Positions 26,105-33,086 of a stretch of DNA of 64,000 nucleotides are shown one piece after another (position 1 is the first letter of the stretch; the number at the start of each line of letters is the position of its first letter). The stretch comes from Maricaulis sp034659015 (GTDB lineage: Bacteria > Pseudomonadota > Alphaproteobacteria > Caulobacterales > Maricaulaceae): NCBI GenBank assembly GCA_034659015.1, contig JAYEGL010000002.1:372001-436000 (forward strand), read 5' to 3'. A model generated the notes under the pieces. That model was given only the letters and a program-made list of their open reading frames with translations, was not told the DNA's origin and ran no database searches. The translations under genes and the position numbers were made by a program.

Positions 26105-26895
26105 GCTGGGTCCTCCCCCGGGTTGTCCCCGGTCTTCTTTTTCATGTGGGCGACGGCCTGGGCCATGGTCATGACCCGCGCGCCGGATGCCGTCACGGCC
26201 TCGCACACGCGTTCGAACTGGTCGGGCGTGCAGCCCCATTCGGTCGGGTCGTCCTGGATGTCGTGGGCGTAGTAGATCAGCCAGCCGGGGTGGTCCGGCA
26301 GTGTGCCGGCCGCCTCGACGGCGCGGGCAATCCCGGTCTCGCCGCCGTCCAGCGGGACGGATTTCAGCAGGCCGCGATCCGCCGCGCCGCGATTGATCCC
26401 GGCCTGGATGCCGCGCAGCGTGTCGAAGCGCCGGCCCAGGGTCAGCTTGGCGGCCGGCGTCGCCTCGCCATAGGCGAAGGCGAAGGAGGAAATCCCGGTT
26501 TCCAGCCCCATGGCGGCGAGGGCGCGGGCATTGCGTTCCACATCGGCCAGCAGCTTGCGGTCGGAGACGGCCGAGGCGTCGAGATGGCCATAGGTGTGAC
26601 AGGCAATTTCGTGCCCGGCGGCGTCGAGCCGGATCAGATCGCCGGCATCGAACATCGTGCCGTGATGGGTCTCGCCCCCGGCATAGCCGGCGGAGGCGTA
26701 GTAGGTGCCGCGCCAGCCGCGCCGCTCCAGCGCTTCCGCGCCGGTGGTGGCGGCGGATTTGGGGAAATCGTCGAAGGTGAAGGTGACGATGGCGTGATCC
26801 AGATCGATCCGCATGGGCTGGCGGGCGGCCAGCCGCGTCCAGCGCCGGTTGGCCGCGGCCATCAGACCGGATGTGGGGATATAGGGCGCGTTCAT
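26101..26895 (-). CDS. hfsH: Polysaccharide deacetylase (HfsH-like)
   Basis: 264 residues from the ATG at 26893-26895. NodB-homology domain: IVTFTFDDFPKSA is motif 1 with the catalytic and metal Asp pair, and EIACHTYGHLDAS is motif 2 (HxxxH). WLIYYAHDIQDDP is a later motif. There is no signal peptide, as reported for cytoplasmic HfsH of Caulobacter, which removes acetyl groups from N-acetylglucosamine units and makes the holdfast adhesive. It is overlapped by 4 bp at both ends by glycosyltransferase genes. Confidence 0.88.
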   Translation of the reverse strand: MNAPYIPTSGLMAAANRRWTRLAARQPMRIDLDHAIVTFTFDDFPKSAATTGAEALERRGWRGTYYASAGYAGGETHHGTMFDAGDLIRLDAAGHEIACHTYGHLDASAVSDRKLLADVERNARALAAMGLETGISSFAFAYGEATPAAKLTLGRRFDTLRGIQAGINRGAADRGLLKSVPLDGGETGIARAVEAAGTLPDHPGWLIYYAHDIQDDPTEWGCTPDQFERVCEAVTASGARVMTMAQAVAHMKKKTGDNPGEDPA

Positions 26896-27833
26896 TCGAT
26901 CACCTCCGCGGTCCAGCTGGCGCGCCAGAGTTTGACCGCCACCGTGCGCAGGCGCAGCGGCAGCGCCGTGTTGCGCGCCAGGATCGACCAGACACCGCGC
27001 AGTGCGCCCTGGAAGGGGATGCGCTTGAGCGTGCGGGCCGCTTTCGCGCCGGGCAGGCCGGCGAGTTCGGGATGGCGGTCGAGCAGGCGGCGATAGTTCG
27101 CCGCGCCGGCGCGGAACTTGGCGAGGAGCTCGTCCGCCCCCTGCAGCCCGCCATGGCGCGCCGGATTGTCGACATGAATGAGGGTGAAGCGTTCCGCGGC
27201 GCGCACGGCCCAGTCGACATCCTCGAAACCCCAGCCGGTAAAGCCCGTATCGAAGGGGATGGCGCGCATCACCGCGGCGCGCACCAGCACGTTCGAGGAG
27301 CAAAACGCCGTCGGCCCGGTTGCATTGCGTTCCGCGGCCCCGTGCTCGTCGCTGGTGCGGGTGAGCGCGGCATGAAGCTGCAGGGCCTTGTCGCGCGGCC
27401 AGTGGGTCTCGTGGCCGCCATAGGCGGCATCGCATGTTCCGCGATTGGCCAGGCGGCGCCAGGCCGACAGGAAGGTGTAGGCGGCCGGCTGCATGTCGGC
27501 GTCCAGATAGATCAGCCAGTCGCCGCGGGCCTGCTGTGCCAGCAGGTTACGGCCTTCCGAACGGCCGCGATTGCGGGTCGAGGTGAGCAGCCGTGCCGGC
27601 GTGTCCATTTCGCCGAGCAGGAAGGTGAGGGCCGCATTGAGATCGGTGTCCGGCTCGCCGTCGTCGTAGAGCACGATTTCGGTATCGCCGGCGGCCTGGT
27701 CGGCCAGCGCGCGCACCAGCGCGGCCGGATTGTCGCGATGGAAGGGGATGAGCACGGAAAAGGCGATCCGGTCCGCGGCCAGGCTGGCCGGGTTGGCGTA
27801 TTCGCGCAGGGATGTATCGGCGTTCACCGTCAT
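26892..27833 (-). CDS. Family 2 glycosyltransferase (second of the holdfast locus)
   Basis: 313 residues from the ATG at 27831-27833. AFSVLIPFHRDNPAALVRALADQ opens the GT-A fold; DWLIYLDADMQP carries the DxD and GFEDVDWAVRAAERF the ED acceptor motif typical of galactosyl-/GlcNAc-type family 2 enzymes. It is translationally coupled to hfsF before it and hfsH behind it, an order matching Caulobacter hfsF-hfsG-hfsH, so an HfsG role (GlcNAc transfer) is likely but unproven. Confidence 0.87.
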   Translation of the reverse strand: MTVNADTSLREYANPASLAADRIAFSVLIPFHRDNPAALVRALADQAAGDTEIVLYDDGEPDTDLNAALTFLLGEMDTPARLLTSTRNRGRSEGRNLLAQQARGDWLIYLDADMQPAAYTFLSAWRRLANRGTCDAAYGGHETHWPRDKALQLHAALTRTSDEHGAAERNATGPTAFCSSNVLVRAAVMRAIPFDTGFTGWGFEDVDWAVRAAERFTLIHVDNPARHGGLQGADELLAKFRAGAANYRRLLDRHPELAGLPGAKAARTLKRIPFQGALRGVWSILARNTALPLRLRTVAVKLWRASWTAEVIE

Positions 27834-29287
27834 GACGTGGCCTCCGCCAGCTTGAGCATGGCGCGGGCATCGCGCACCCATTGCCGGCAGCCGGCAATAT
27901 CGAACAAATAGGCTGAAATCGCGTAAACGCCTGCGCCGACAAGGGCTTGAAGGGCGAGTGTCTGCCAGGCCATGGGCAGGGCGGGCAGCATCAGCACGGC
28001 CGCCGCCATGATGGCGGTGGCGCTGCCGGCCTTGATCCACTCGGCCCAGGGCAGGGGCAGGACGAAATGCCGGCGCCCCATCACCGCACAGACCCCGAGG
28101 GCCAGCGCATAGACCAGCACGGTCGCCAGGGCCGCGCCGGTCAGGCCGAAGGCCGGGATGAAAACGAGGTTGAGGCCCAGATTGAGCACGGCCGAAGCGC
28201 TCATGATCGCCGCCATCACGCCGGTGCGACGGGTGAGCGTAAAAGCCTCGTGGAAGTAATAGGTCATCATGCCGTTCATCAGGCCGGAGAGCGCGATCCA
28301 GGGCAGGATGCGGGCGGCCTGCTCGCGCAGGTCTTCGCCGACCAGCACCGTGGTCAGCGGTCCGGCGACCAGGGCAAGGCCCGCCGCAGCGGGAAAGGCG
28401 ATCAGCCCCATCAAGCCGGCGGCCTGTCCGGCCATCTCCTGGGCGGCGGTCCTGCCGCCCTGTTCCAGGGCGCGGATCGTCATCGGCCACACCGCCGCGC
28501 CGAACCAGATGAAAATGATGTCCAGCAGCCGGTCGGCCAGCCCGTAGCCGGCGGCATACATGCCCACCGCGCCCTGGCCAAGAAAACCGGCGATCAGGAA
28601 ACGGTCGCCGACGGAGAGCAGGTGTTCGAAGATCAGCGACAGCGTCACCGGCAGGCCGTAGGCGGCATAGGCGGCGACCCGCACGGTCTGGCGCTTTCCG
28701 CCGCGCGCCCGGCGCAGCATGACCGGCAGGTCGAAGACCAGCATGACCAGGGCGGCGATGCCGGTGCCGATGAAGATGCCGGCGGCGCCCAGCCCCGTGG
28801 TCAGGATGATCCCGACCCCGATCATGAAGCCCAGCATGAGATAGCTCGCTTCCAGCGCGGAAAAGCGCCGCACATCGCCTTCGGCGCGGTGGGTTTCCAT
28901 GCCGATCTGCATCAGCGCGCGCAGCAGCATCGAGACAGTGGCGAAGGAGAGTGCCGTTTTGAGCCGGATGTCCAGCGGCAGGACCTGCACGAGCCCGATC
29001 AGCGCCGCGCCGGCGACCAGGGCGATCAGGCCGTAGACCGCGTAGACGGTCGTCAGGTGTTCGCGCATCCGGCGGCGGCGCTCCGCGCGGGCATGGAAGC
29101 GCGCCACGGCGGCTTCCAGCCAGGTGAAAACCAGTATGTGCGTCAATGACATGGCGGCAAGTGTCAGGGCATAGCGGCCATAATCCTCGGCCGGCATGAT
29201 GCGCGTGAACACAGCCACACTGCCAAAGCCCACCAGGGCCTGTGCGACCTGTACCGGCAGATAACCCAGAAGATACCGTCCAAGCAT
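27830..29287 (-). CDS. hfsF: Polysaccharide flippase (Wzx/HfsF-like)
   Basis: 485 residues from the ATG at 29285-29287 (MLGRYLLGYLPVQVAQALVGFGSVAVFTRIMPAEDYGRYALTLAAMS). About twelve to fourteen hydrophobic helices of the MOP exporter superfamily. It moves the undecaprenyl-linked repeat unit across the inner membrane. It is the first gene of the minus-strand run hfsF - glycosyltransferase - hfsH - glycosyltransferase, all joined by ATGA overlaps, and is divergent from the hfsK-like gene. Confidence 0.9.
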   Translation of the reverse strand: MLGRYLLGYLPVQVAQALVGFGSVAVFTRIMPAEDYGRYALTLAAMSLTHILVFTWLEAAVARFHARAERRRRMREHLTTVYAVYGLIALVAGAALIGLVQVLPLDIRLKTALSFATVSMLLRALMQIGMETHRAEGDVRRFSALEASYLMLGFMIGVGIILTTGLGAAGIFIGTGIAALVMLVFDLPVMLRRARGGKRQTVRVAAYAAYGLPVTLSLIFEHLLSVGDRFLIAGFLGQGAVGMYAAGYGLADRLLDIIFIWFGAAVWPMTIRALEQGGRTAAQEMAGQAAGLMGLIAFPAAAGLALVAGPLTTVLVGEDLREQAARILPWIALSGLMNGMMTYYFHEAFTLTRRTGVMAAIMSASAVLNLGLNLVFIPAFGLTGAALATVLVYALALGVCAVMGRRHFVLPLPWAEWIKAGSATAIMAAAVLMLPALPMAWQTLALQALVGAGVYAISAYLFDIAGCRQWVRDARAMLKLAEATS

Positions 29288-29437
29288 GAAACGCTCCGCT
29301 CGCCTTGCAGGGGAAGTGTGCAATTTGGATGCCGCGCGGCAGGCGACCCGATGCGGTGCCGCAAAGCCGAATCTTCATGTCCTGATAAGGGGTTCCACCT
29401 AGTGTTGCAGCGGGGACAGAAGGAGGGGCGCACCGTC

Positions 29438-30517
29438 ATGGATGTGGCTCTGAAAAAGCCCAGCGACCTCGCCGCGGACGAGCGCGAGGCCTGGGCCGAA
29501 TTCGTGGCAAACGATCCGGCTCTGGCGAGCCCCTATTTCGCGCTGGATTTCGCCGAATGCTGCGAGGAGGTGCGCGACGACACGCGCGTCGTCACGGTGC
29601 GCGAGAACGGGGTTCCGGTCGGCTTCCTGCCGCTTCACACCGGCAAGTTCGGTTTCGCGCGGCCGCTCGGCGGTCCGCTGGGCGATGTGCACGGCGTGAT
29701 TGCGGAACCCGGCCGGCCGGTCGATCTGACGGCCTGGCTGAAGGACGCCGGCATCCCGATTTTCCTTTTTCACAGCGCGCTTGCCAGCCAGCCGGTCTTC
29801 CGGCCGCACGCCCAAGGCTATGACGGCGGCTGGATCATCGACGTGTCGGAGGGCTTCGACGCCTGGCACGAGAACCGCCGCTCCATCAATTCCAAGGTCG
29901 TGCGCAATATACGCACCCGTTTCCGCCGCCTCGACGAGGCCGAGGGCGGGCATCGTTTCGTCATGCAGGACGAGCGGGCCGAGGCGATGGCGCAGATGCT
30001 GGCCTGGAAGCAGGCGCAATACCGCGAGACCGGCGTGTTCGACGTGTTCTCCGTCGGCTGGACCCGCAAACTCCTTGAAGCCGTGCTGCGCCGGCGCAGC
30101 GACAGGTTCCGGGGCGTCTGCTCCAGCCTGGAGATCGGCGGGAAATTCGCCGCCGTCCATGTCGGCATGGCGAGCGACCGGCTCGTGCAATACTGGTTCC
30201 CGGCCTATGACCGCGATCTCGGCGCGATCAGCCCGGGCCTCGTCCTGATGGTGGAAAGCGCCCGCCGCGCTGCCGAGGCGGGCCAGCTCGGCGTCGATCT
30301 GGGTCCCGGCCAGTTCGCCTTCAAGAAGGATCTGGCGACCTACCAGGTCGGCCTGGCCGGCGGCTATTGCGCGCCGGCGGCCTGGGCCGGAGCGGCGCGG
30401 AAAGCCGCACTGGATCTCTCCGACTGGGGGCATCCGGAACGCACCGGCACGGTGTCGCGCCTGACGGGGAAGGCCATGCGCAAGCTCAACCGGCTGACGG
30501 GTTTTTACGGGGTCTAA
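29438..30517 (+). CDS. hfsK: GNAT/FemAB-type acyltransferase (HfsK-like)
   Basis: 359 residues from the ATG at 29438, preceded by AAGGAGGGG. Two GNAT-like halves of the BioF2/CelD type: ASPYFALDFAECCEEV ... GVPVGFLPLHTG and SLEIGGKFAAVHVGMASDRLVQYWFPAYDRDLGAISPGLVLMVESARRAAEAGQLGVDLGPGQFAFKKDL. Caulobacter HfsK, an acyltransferase affecting holdfast cohesion, has this architecture. The place within the hfs locus supports the assignment; the symbol is by analogy. Confidence 0.72.
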   Translation: MDVALKKPSDLAADEREAWAEFVANDPALASPYFALDFAECCEEVRDDTRVVTVRENGVPVGFLPLHTGKFGFARPLGGPLGDVHGVIAEPGRPVDLTAWLKDAGIPIFLFHSALASQPVFRPHAQGYDGGWIIDVSEGFDAWHENRRSINSKVVRNIRTRFRRLDEAEGGHRFVMQDERAEAMAQMLAWKQAQYRETGVFDVFSVGWTRKLLEAVLRRRSDRFRGVCSSLEIGGKFAAVHVGMASDRLVQYWFPAYDRDLGAISPGLVLMVESARRAAEAGQLGVDLGPGQFAFKKDLATYQVGLAGGYCAPAAWAGAARKAALDLSDWGHPERTGTVSRLTGKAMRKLNRLTGFYGV

Positions 30518-30533
30518 GCCCTCGCGCCACTTT

Positions 30534-30622
30534 CCCCGGACTTGTTCCGGGGCCTAGTAAAACTTGAAAATCTTCACCGGCAGCAGGCCCCGGAATTCGC
30601 TCCGCTCCTCCGGGGGAAACGG
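30534..30622 (+). repeat. Palindromic element C, unit 1
   Basis: It opens with a CCCCGGACTTGTTCCGGGG hairpin (30534-30552) and closes with CCCCGGAATTCGCTCC..CTCCGGGGG at about 30592-30617. It starts 16 bp after the hfsK-like stop. A second unit with the same opening hairpin type and the same GGAATTCGCT(C/T)CGCTCCTCC close lies at 31143-31263. Confidence 0.72.
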
Positions 30623-30674
30623 AGATGGTGCTCCTCGGGGGAAGCGGCGCTCGCGCGAAAACACGCGCCACTTC

Positions 30675-30701
30675 CCCCGGCCTTGTGCCGGGGTCTGGCA
30701 T
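30675..30701 (+). repeat. Left 27-bp inverted repeat of the GIY-YIG cassette (element C hairpin)
   Basis: CCCCGGCC-TTGTG-CCGGGG hairpin plus TCTGGCAT. It is the exact reverse complement of 31078-31104 and ends one base before the stop codon of the nuclease gene. Confidence 0.92.
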
Positions 30702-30702
30702 T

Positions 30703-31029
30703 TCAGCGCGGCAAAAACGGGACGCCATCATCCTCGATGAGCTCGAACCAGAGGTCCTTCCAGCCAGGGTTGCCGGCCTCAATCAGGTTGAACTTCCACG
30801 CGCGCCGATAGCGTTTGAGTTGCTGCTCGCGCGCCCAGGCCGCCTGCCAGCCTTCATGCCATTCATAGTAGACCAGATTGCGGATCTTGTACTTGCTCGT
30901 ATGGCCCGCCATGGCCCCCGTGCGGTGTTGCTCGACGCGCCCGACCAGACACTTGGTGCGGCCTACATAGAGTGCGCCGCGCGGCCGGCTGGCCATGATG
31001 TAGACCGCTTCGGGATGGTTGAAGGTCAT
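30703..31029 (-). CDS. GIY-YIG nuclease-family protein (UPF0213-like)
   Basis: 108 residues. GIY-YIG fold: EAVYIMASRPRGALYVGRT (the VYI...YVG pair), LVGRVEQHRTGAMAGHTSKY with the catalytic Arg, and KFNLIEAGNPGWKDLWFEL with the late Glu and the NPxWxDL signature of the short bacterial group. It is a single-domain protein of unknown role. It sits alone between hfsK and hfsE with its own palindromic repeats: perfect 27-bp inverted copies lie one base behind its stop and 48 bp before its start. Confidence 0.93.
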   Translation of the reverse strand: MTFNHPEAVYIMASRPRGALYVGRTKCLVGRVEQHRTGAMAGHTSKYKIRNLVYYEWHEGWQAAWAREQQLKRYRRAWKFNLIEAGNPGWKDLWFELIEDDGVPFLPR

Positions 31030-31077
31030 GAGTAGCGCGTTCTTTTCATGCCATCTTAGATAGCATTTATTTGCCGC

Positions 31078-31104
31078 ATGCCAGACCCCGGCACAAGGCC
31101 GGGG
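31078..31104 (-). repeat. Right 27-bp inverted repeat of the GIY-YIG cassette
   Basis: Exact reverse complement of 30675-30701. It lies 48 bp upstream of the nuclease start codon, on the far side of the gene from its partner. Confidence 0.92.
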
Positions 31105-31142
31105 AAACTGGAGTCTGGATTAGCACTATAGAGCGCTGCTTC

Positions 31143-31263
31143 CCCCGGCCTTGTGCCGGGGCCTGGCACCTGGCGACAGGCTTGCTTCGAGGGCTTTCAG
31201 CGTTTCAGGGGCGGCCCCTTGACCGGACCCTGGAATTCGCTTCGCTCCTCCGGGGAAGCGGCG
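31143..31263 (+). repeat. Palindromic element C, unit 2
   Basis: Opening hairpin CCCCGGCCTTGTGCCGGGG at 31143-31161 followed by CCTGGCA, closing part GGAATTCGCTTCGCTCC and TCCGGGGAAGCGG. It ends 5 bp before the stop of the glycosylphosphotransferase gene. Confidence 0.75.
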
Positions 31264-31268
31264 TGGCG

Positions 31269-32828
31269 CTATCTGATATTCGCCTTGTCGCCCAGGAGCG
31301 CCGGCAGGGTGCGCAGCATGATCCACAGATCGAACCAGACATTGGCGCGGGCGATGTAGTCCACGTCCAGGCGAACCCGTTCGCGGGCCGCTTCCGGCGA
31401 ATGCAGCGGGCCGCGCGACCCGTTGATCTGGGCCCAGCCGGTAATGCCCGGCTTCACGCGGTGACGGTGGGCGTATTCGGCGACCAGCTTGGACGTTTCC
31501 GTGCCGCCGGTGCGCATGTCCGGTGCATGCGGACGCGGACCGACCAGCGACATGTCGCCGGTGAGGACGTTCCACAGCTGGGGCAGCTCGTCGAGCGAGG
31601 TGGCGCGCAGGAAACCGCCGATCCGGGTGACCCGCGGATCGTCGAACTCGACCTGGCGCACGGGGCCGGCCTGGGCCTCGGGATTGTGCCGCATGGTGCG
31701 GAATTTGAGCACCTCGATCGGCCGGCCGTTGAAGCCTTCGCGGGTCTGGCGAAACAGCACCGGTCCGCGGCTGTCCAGCTTCACGGCGAGACCGATCAGC
31801 GCCATGACCGGTAGGGCAGCGATGAAGAGCCCGGTGCCCAGCACGAGGTCGACCAGGCGCTTGAGCACGAGATGACCCAGCCGTTCCTCGCCCCCGTTCA
31901 TGCGCGCAGCCTGCACGCCGACGATATCGTCGAGCGAGGTGTCGGCCGGATCGAACTTGTCCAGGTCGAGCAGAAGGCAGACCGAATGGGGCAGGGTGCG
32001 CAGTTTTTTCAGCAGCATCTGCACGCGGTCTTCGGCTTTGGGGGAGACCGTGAGGATGATGCGGTCGACCTCGTGCAGGAGCGGCCAGGAAAACAGATCG
32101 TCCGTCGAACCCAGATAGGGCGCGCCGCCCAGATCGGCCGGGGCGCGCGAGCGGCGGTCGTCGAACACGCCGACGACATTCACCGTTCCGGATCCGGCAT
32201 TGGCTGCGATCAGCTTGCGGGCGTTCGGCGTGGCGCCGACCAGCACGACATTGCGGGCCAGGCGGCCGGCGCGGCGCCAGTACTGGATGAAGGTGGCGTA
32301 GATCACGTGCAGCAAGGTCAGGCTGCCCACGCCGGTCATCGCGAACAGGGCGACCAGATCGGTCATGTGCGGCGCGGTGGCGAAGGACAGGGCGGTGACG
32401 GCGCTGCCGGCCAGGCCGGAGGCGATGAAGGCGCGCAGCACGCGGTAGAGGCCGACCTCGCGCGGTTCCACGCGGTAGACGCCGGAGAGCATCAGCAGGC
32501 CCGGCGCCAGCGCGACGAAGGCGATGACCGGCAGGAGCTCGCCGGCGGCCACATCCGTGACATGACCGCCGGACAGGGCCACGCTGCCCGCGGCGGCCAG
32601 GATGATCGTGGCGAAGATGTCGATGGACTGGAGGAAATGGCTCAGCACCTTGCGGTTGATGCGGTTCTGAGGCGTGCGTGCCTTGGCCTTGAGCAGGGCG
32701 CGGGTCTGTGTCGCCGTGTCGGCCATGGCCGGGCGCATCGCATCGGTCGTGTCGTTGGCCGGGCCGGTCGGGCCGGGCTCTGCTGCACTGGTATAATCCA
32801 CGTCAGATCCCCATCGATGACAGCGCAT
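31269..32828 (-). CDS. hfsE: Polyprenyl-phosphate glycosylphosphotransferase initiating holdfast synthesis (HfsE-like)
   Basis: About 519 residues from the ATG at 32826-32828; MADTATQTR at 32726 is another possible start. Several N-terminal membrane helices and a CoA-binding-like domain (NVVLVGATPNARKLIAANAG) precede the sugar transferase domain: KRLVDLVLGTGLFIAALPVMALIGLAVKLDSRGPVLFRQTREGFNG, IEVLKFRTMRHN, LRATSLDELPQLWNVLTGDMSLVGPRP. It transfers the first sugar-phosphate to undecaprenyl phosphate. It is set apart from the other hfs genes by the GIY-YIG cassette. Confidence 0.87.
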   Translation of the reverse strand: MRCHRWGSDVDYTSAAEPGPTGPANDTTDAMRPAMADTATQTRALLKAKARTPQNRINRKVLSHFLQSIDIFATIILAAAGSVALSGGHVTDVAAGELLPVIAFVALAPGLLMLSGVYRVEPREVGLYRVLRAFIASGLAGSAVTALSFATAPHMTDLVALFAMTGVGSLTLLHVIYATFIQYWRRAGRLARNVVLVGATPNARKLIAANAGSGTVNVVGVFDDRRSRAPADLGGAPYLGSTDDLFSWPLLHEVDRIILTVSPKAEDRVQMLLKKLRTLPHSVCLLLDLDKFDPADTSLDDIVGVQAARMNGGEERLGHLVLKRLVDLVLGTGLFIAALPVMALIGLAVKLDSRGPVLFRQTREGFNGRPIEVLKFRTMRHNPEAQAGPVRQVEFDDPRVTRIGGFLRATSLDELPQLWNVLTGDMSLVGPRPHAPDMRTGGTETSKLVAEYAHRHRVKPGITGWAQINGSRGPLHSPEAARERVRLDVDYIARANVWFDLWIMLRTLPALLGDKANIR

Positions 32829-32966
32829 TGTGGGCAGAACGAGAGAAATATTTCGTTGAAAAGCGTGGTTAACGCGGACTTGACGATCATTTTTCATGCC
32901 CGGTGCGTGCCGGGGGTGGTCGTCGGCTGCGCCGCAGGCGTGGCAGCGGGGTGTTGGCGACAGAAC

Positions 32967-33004
32967 GGGGACAGACACGTAAGCGCGCTTACGTGTCTGT
33001 CCCC
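32967..33004. repeat. 38-bp perfect palindrome (GGGGACAGACAC type)
   Basis: Each arm is 19 bases (GGGGACAGACACGTAAGCG and its complement) with no loop. It lies in a 258-bp gap between hfsE and the amidohydrolase gene. No transcript end or T-run accompanies it. The GGGGACAGACAC end resembles sequence seen in REP-type palindromes of other bacteria; no transposase gene is in the window. Confidence 0.9.
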
Positions 33005-33086
33005 GGGATTCCTCACAGAACGGTAAGTTTGTCGTCTTCGGGCGCGCGCCCTATTGTCCGCCCCATAACGAATTGGGGAGGGGTAT

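Noticed and set aside
32967..33004. Rho-independent terminator
   Set aside because: The palindrome has no loop and no T-run on either strand, and hfsE is transcribed away from it.
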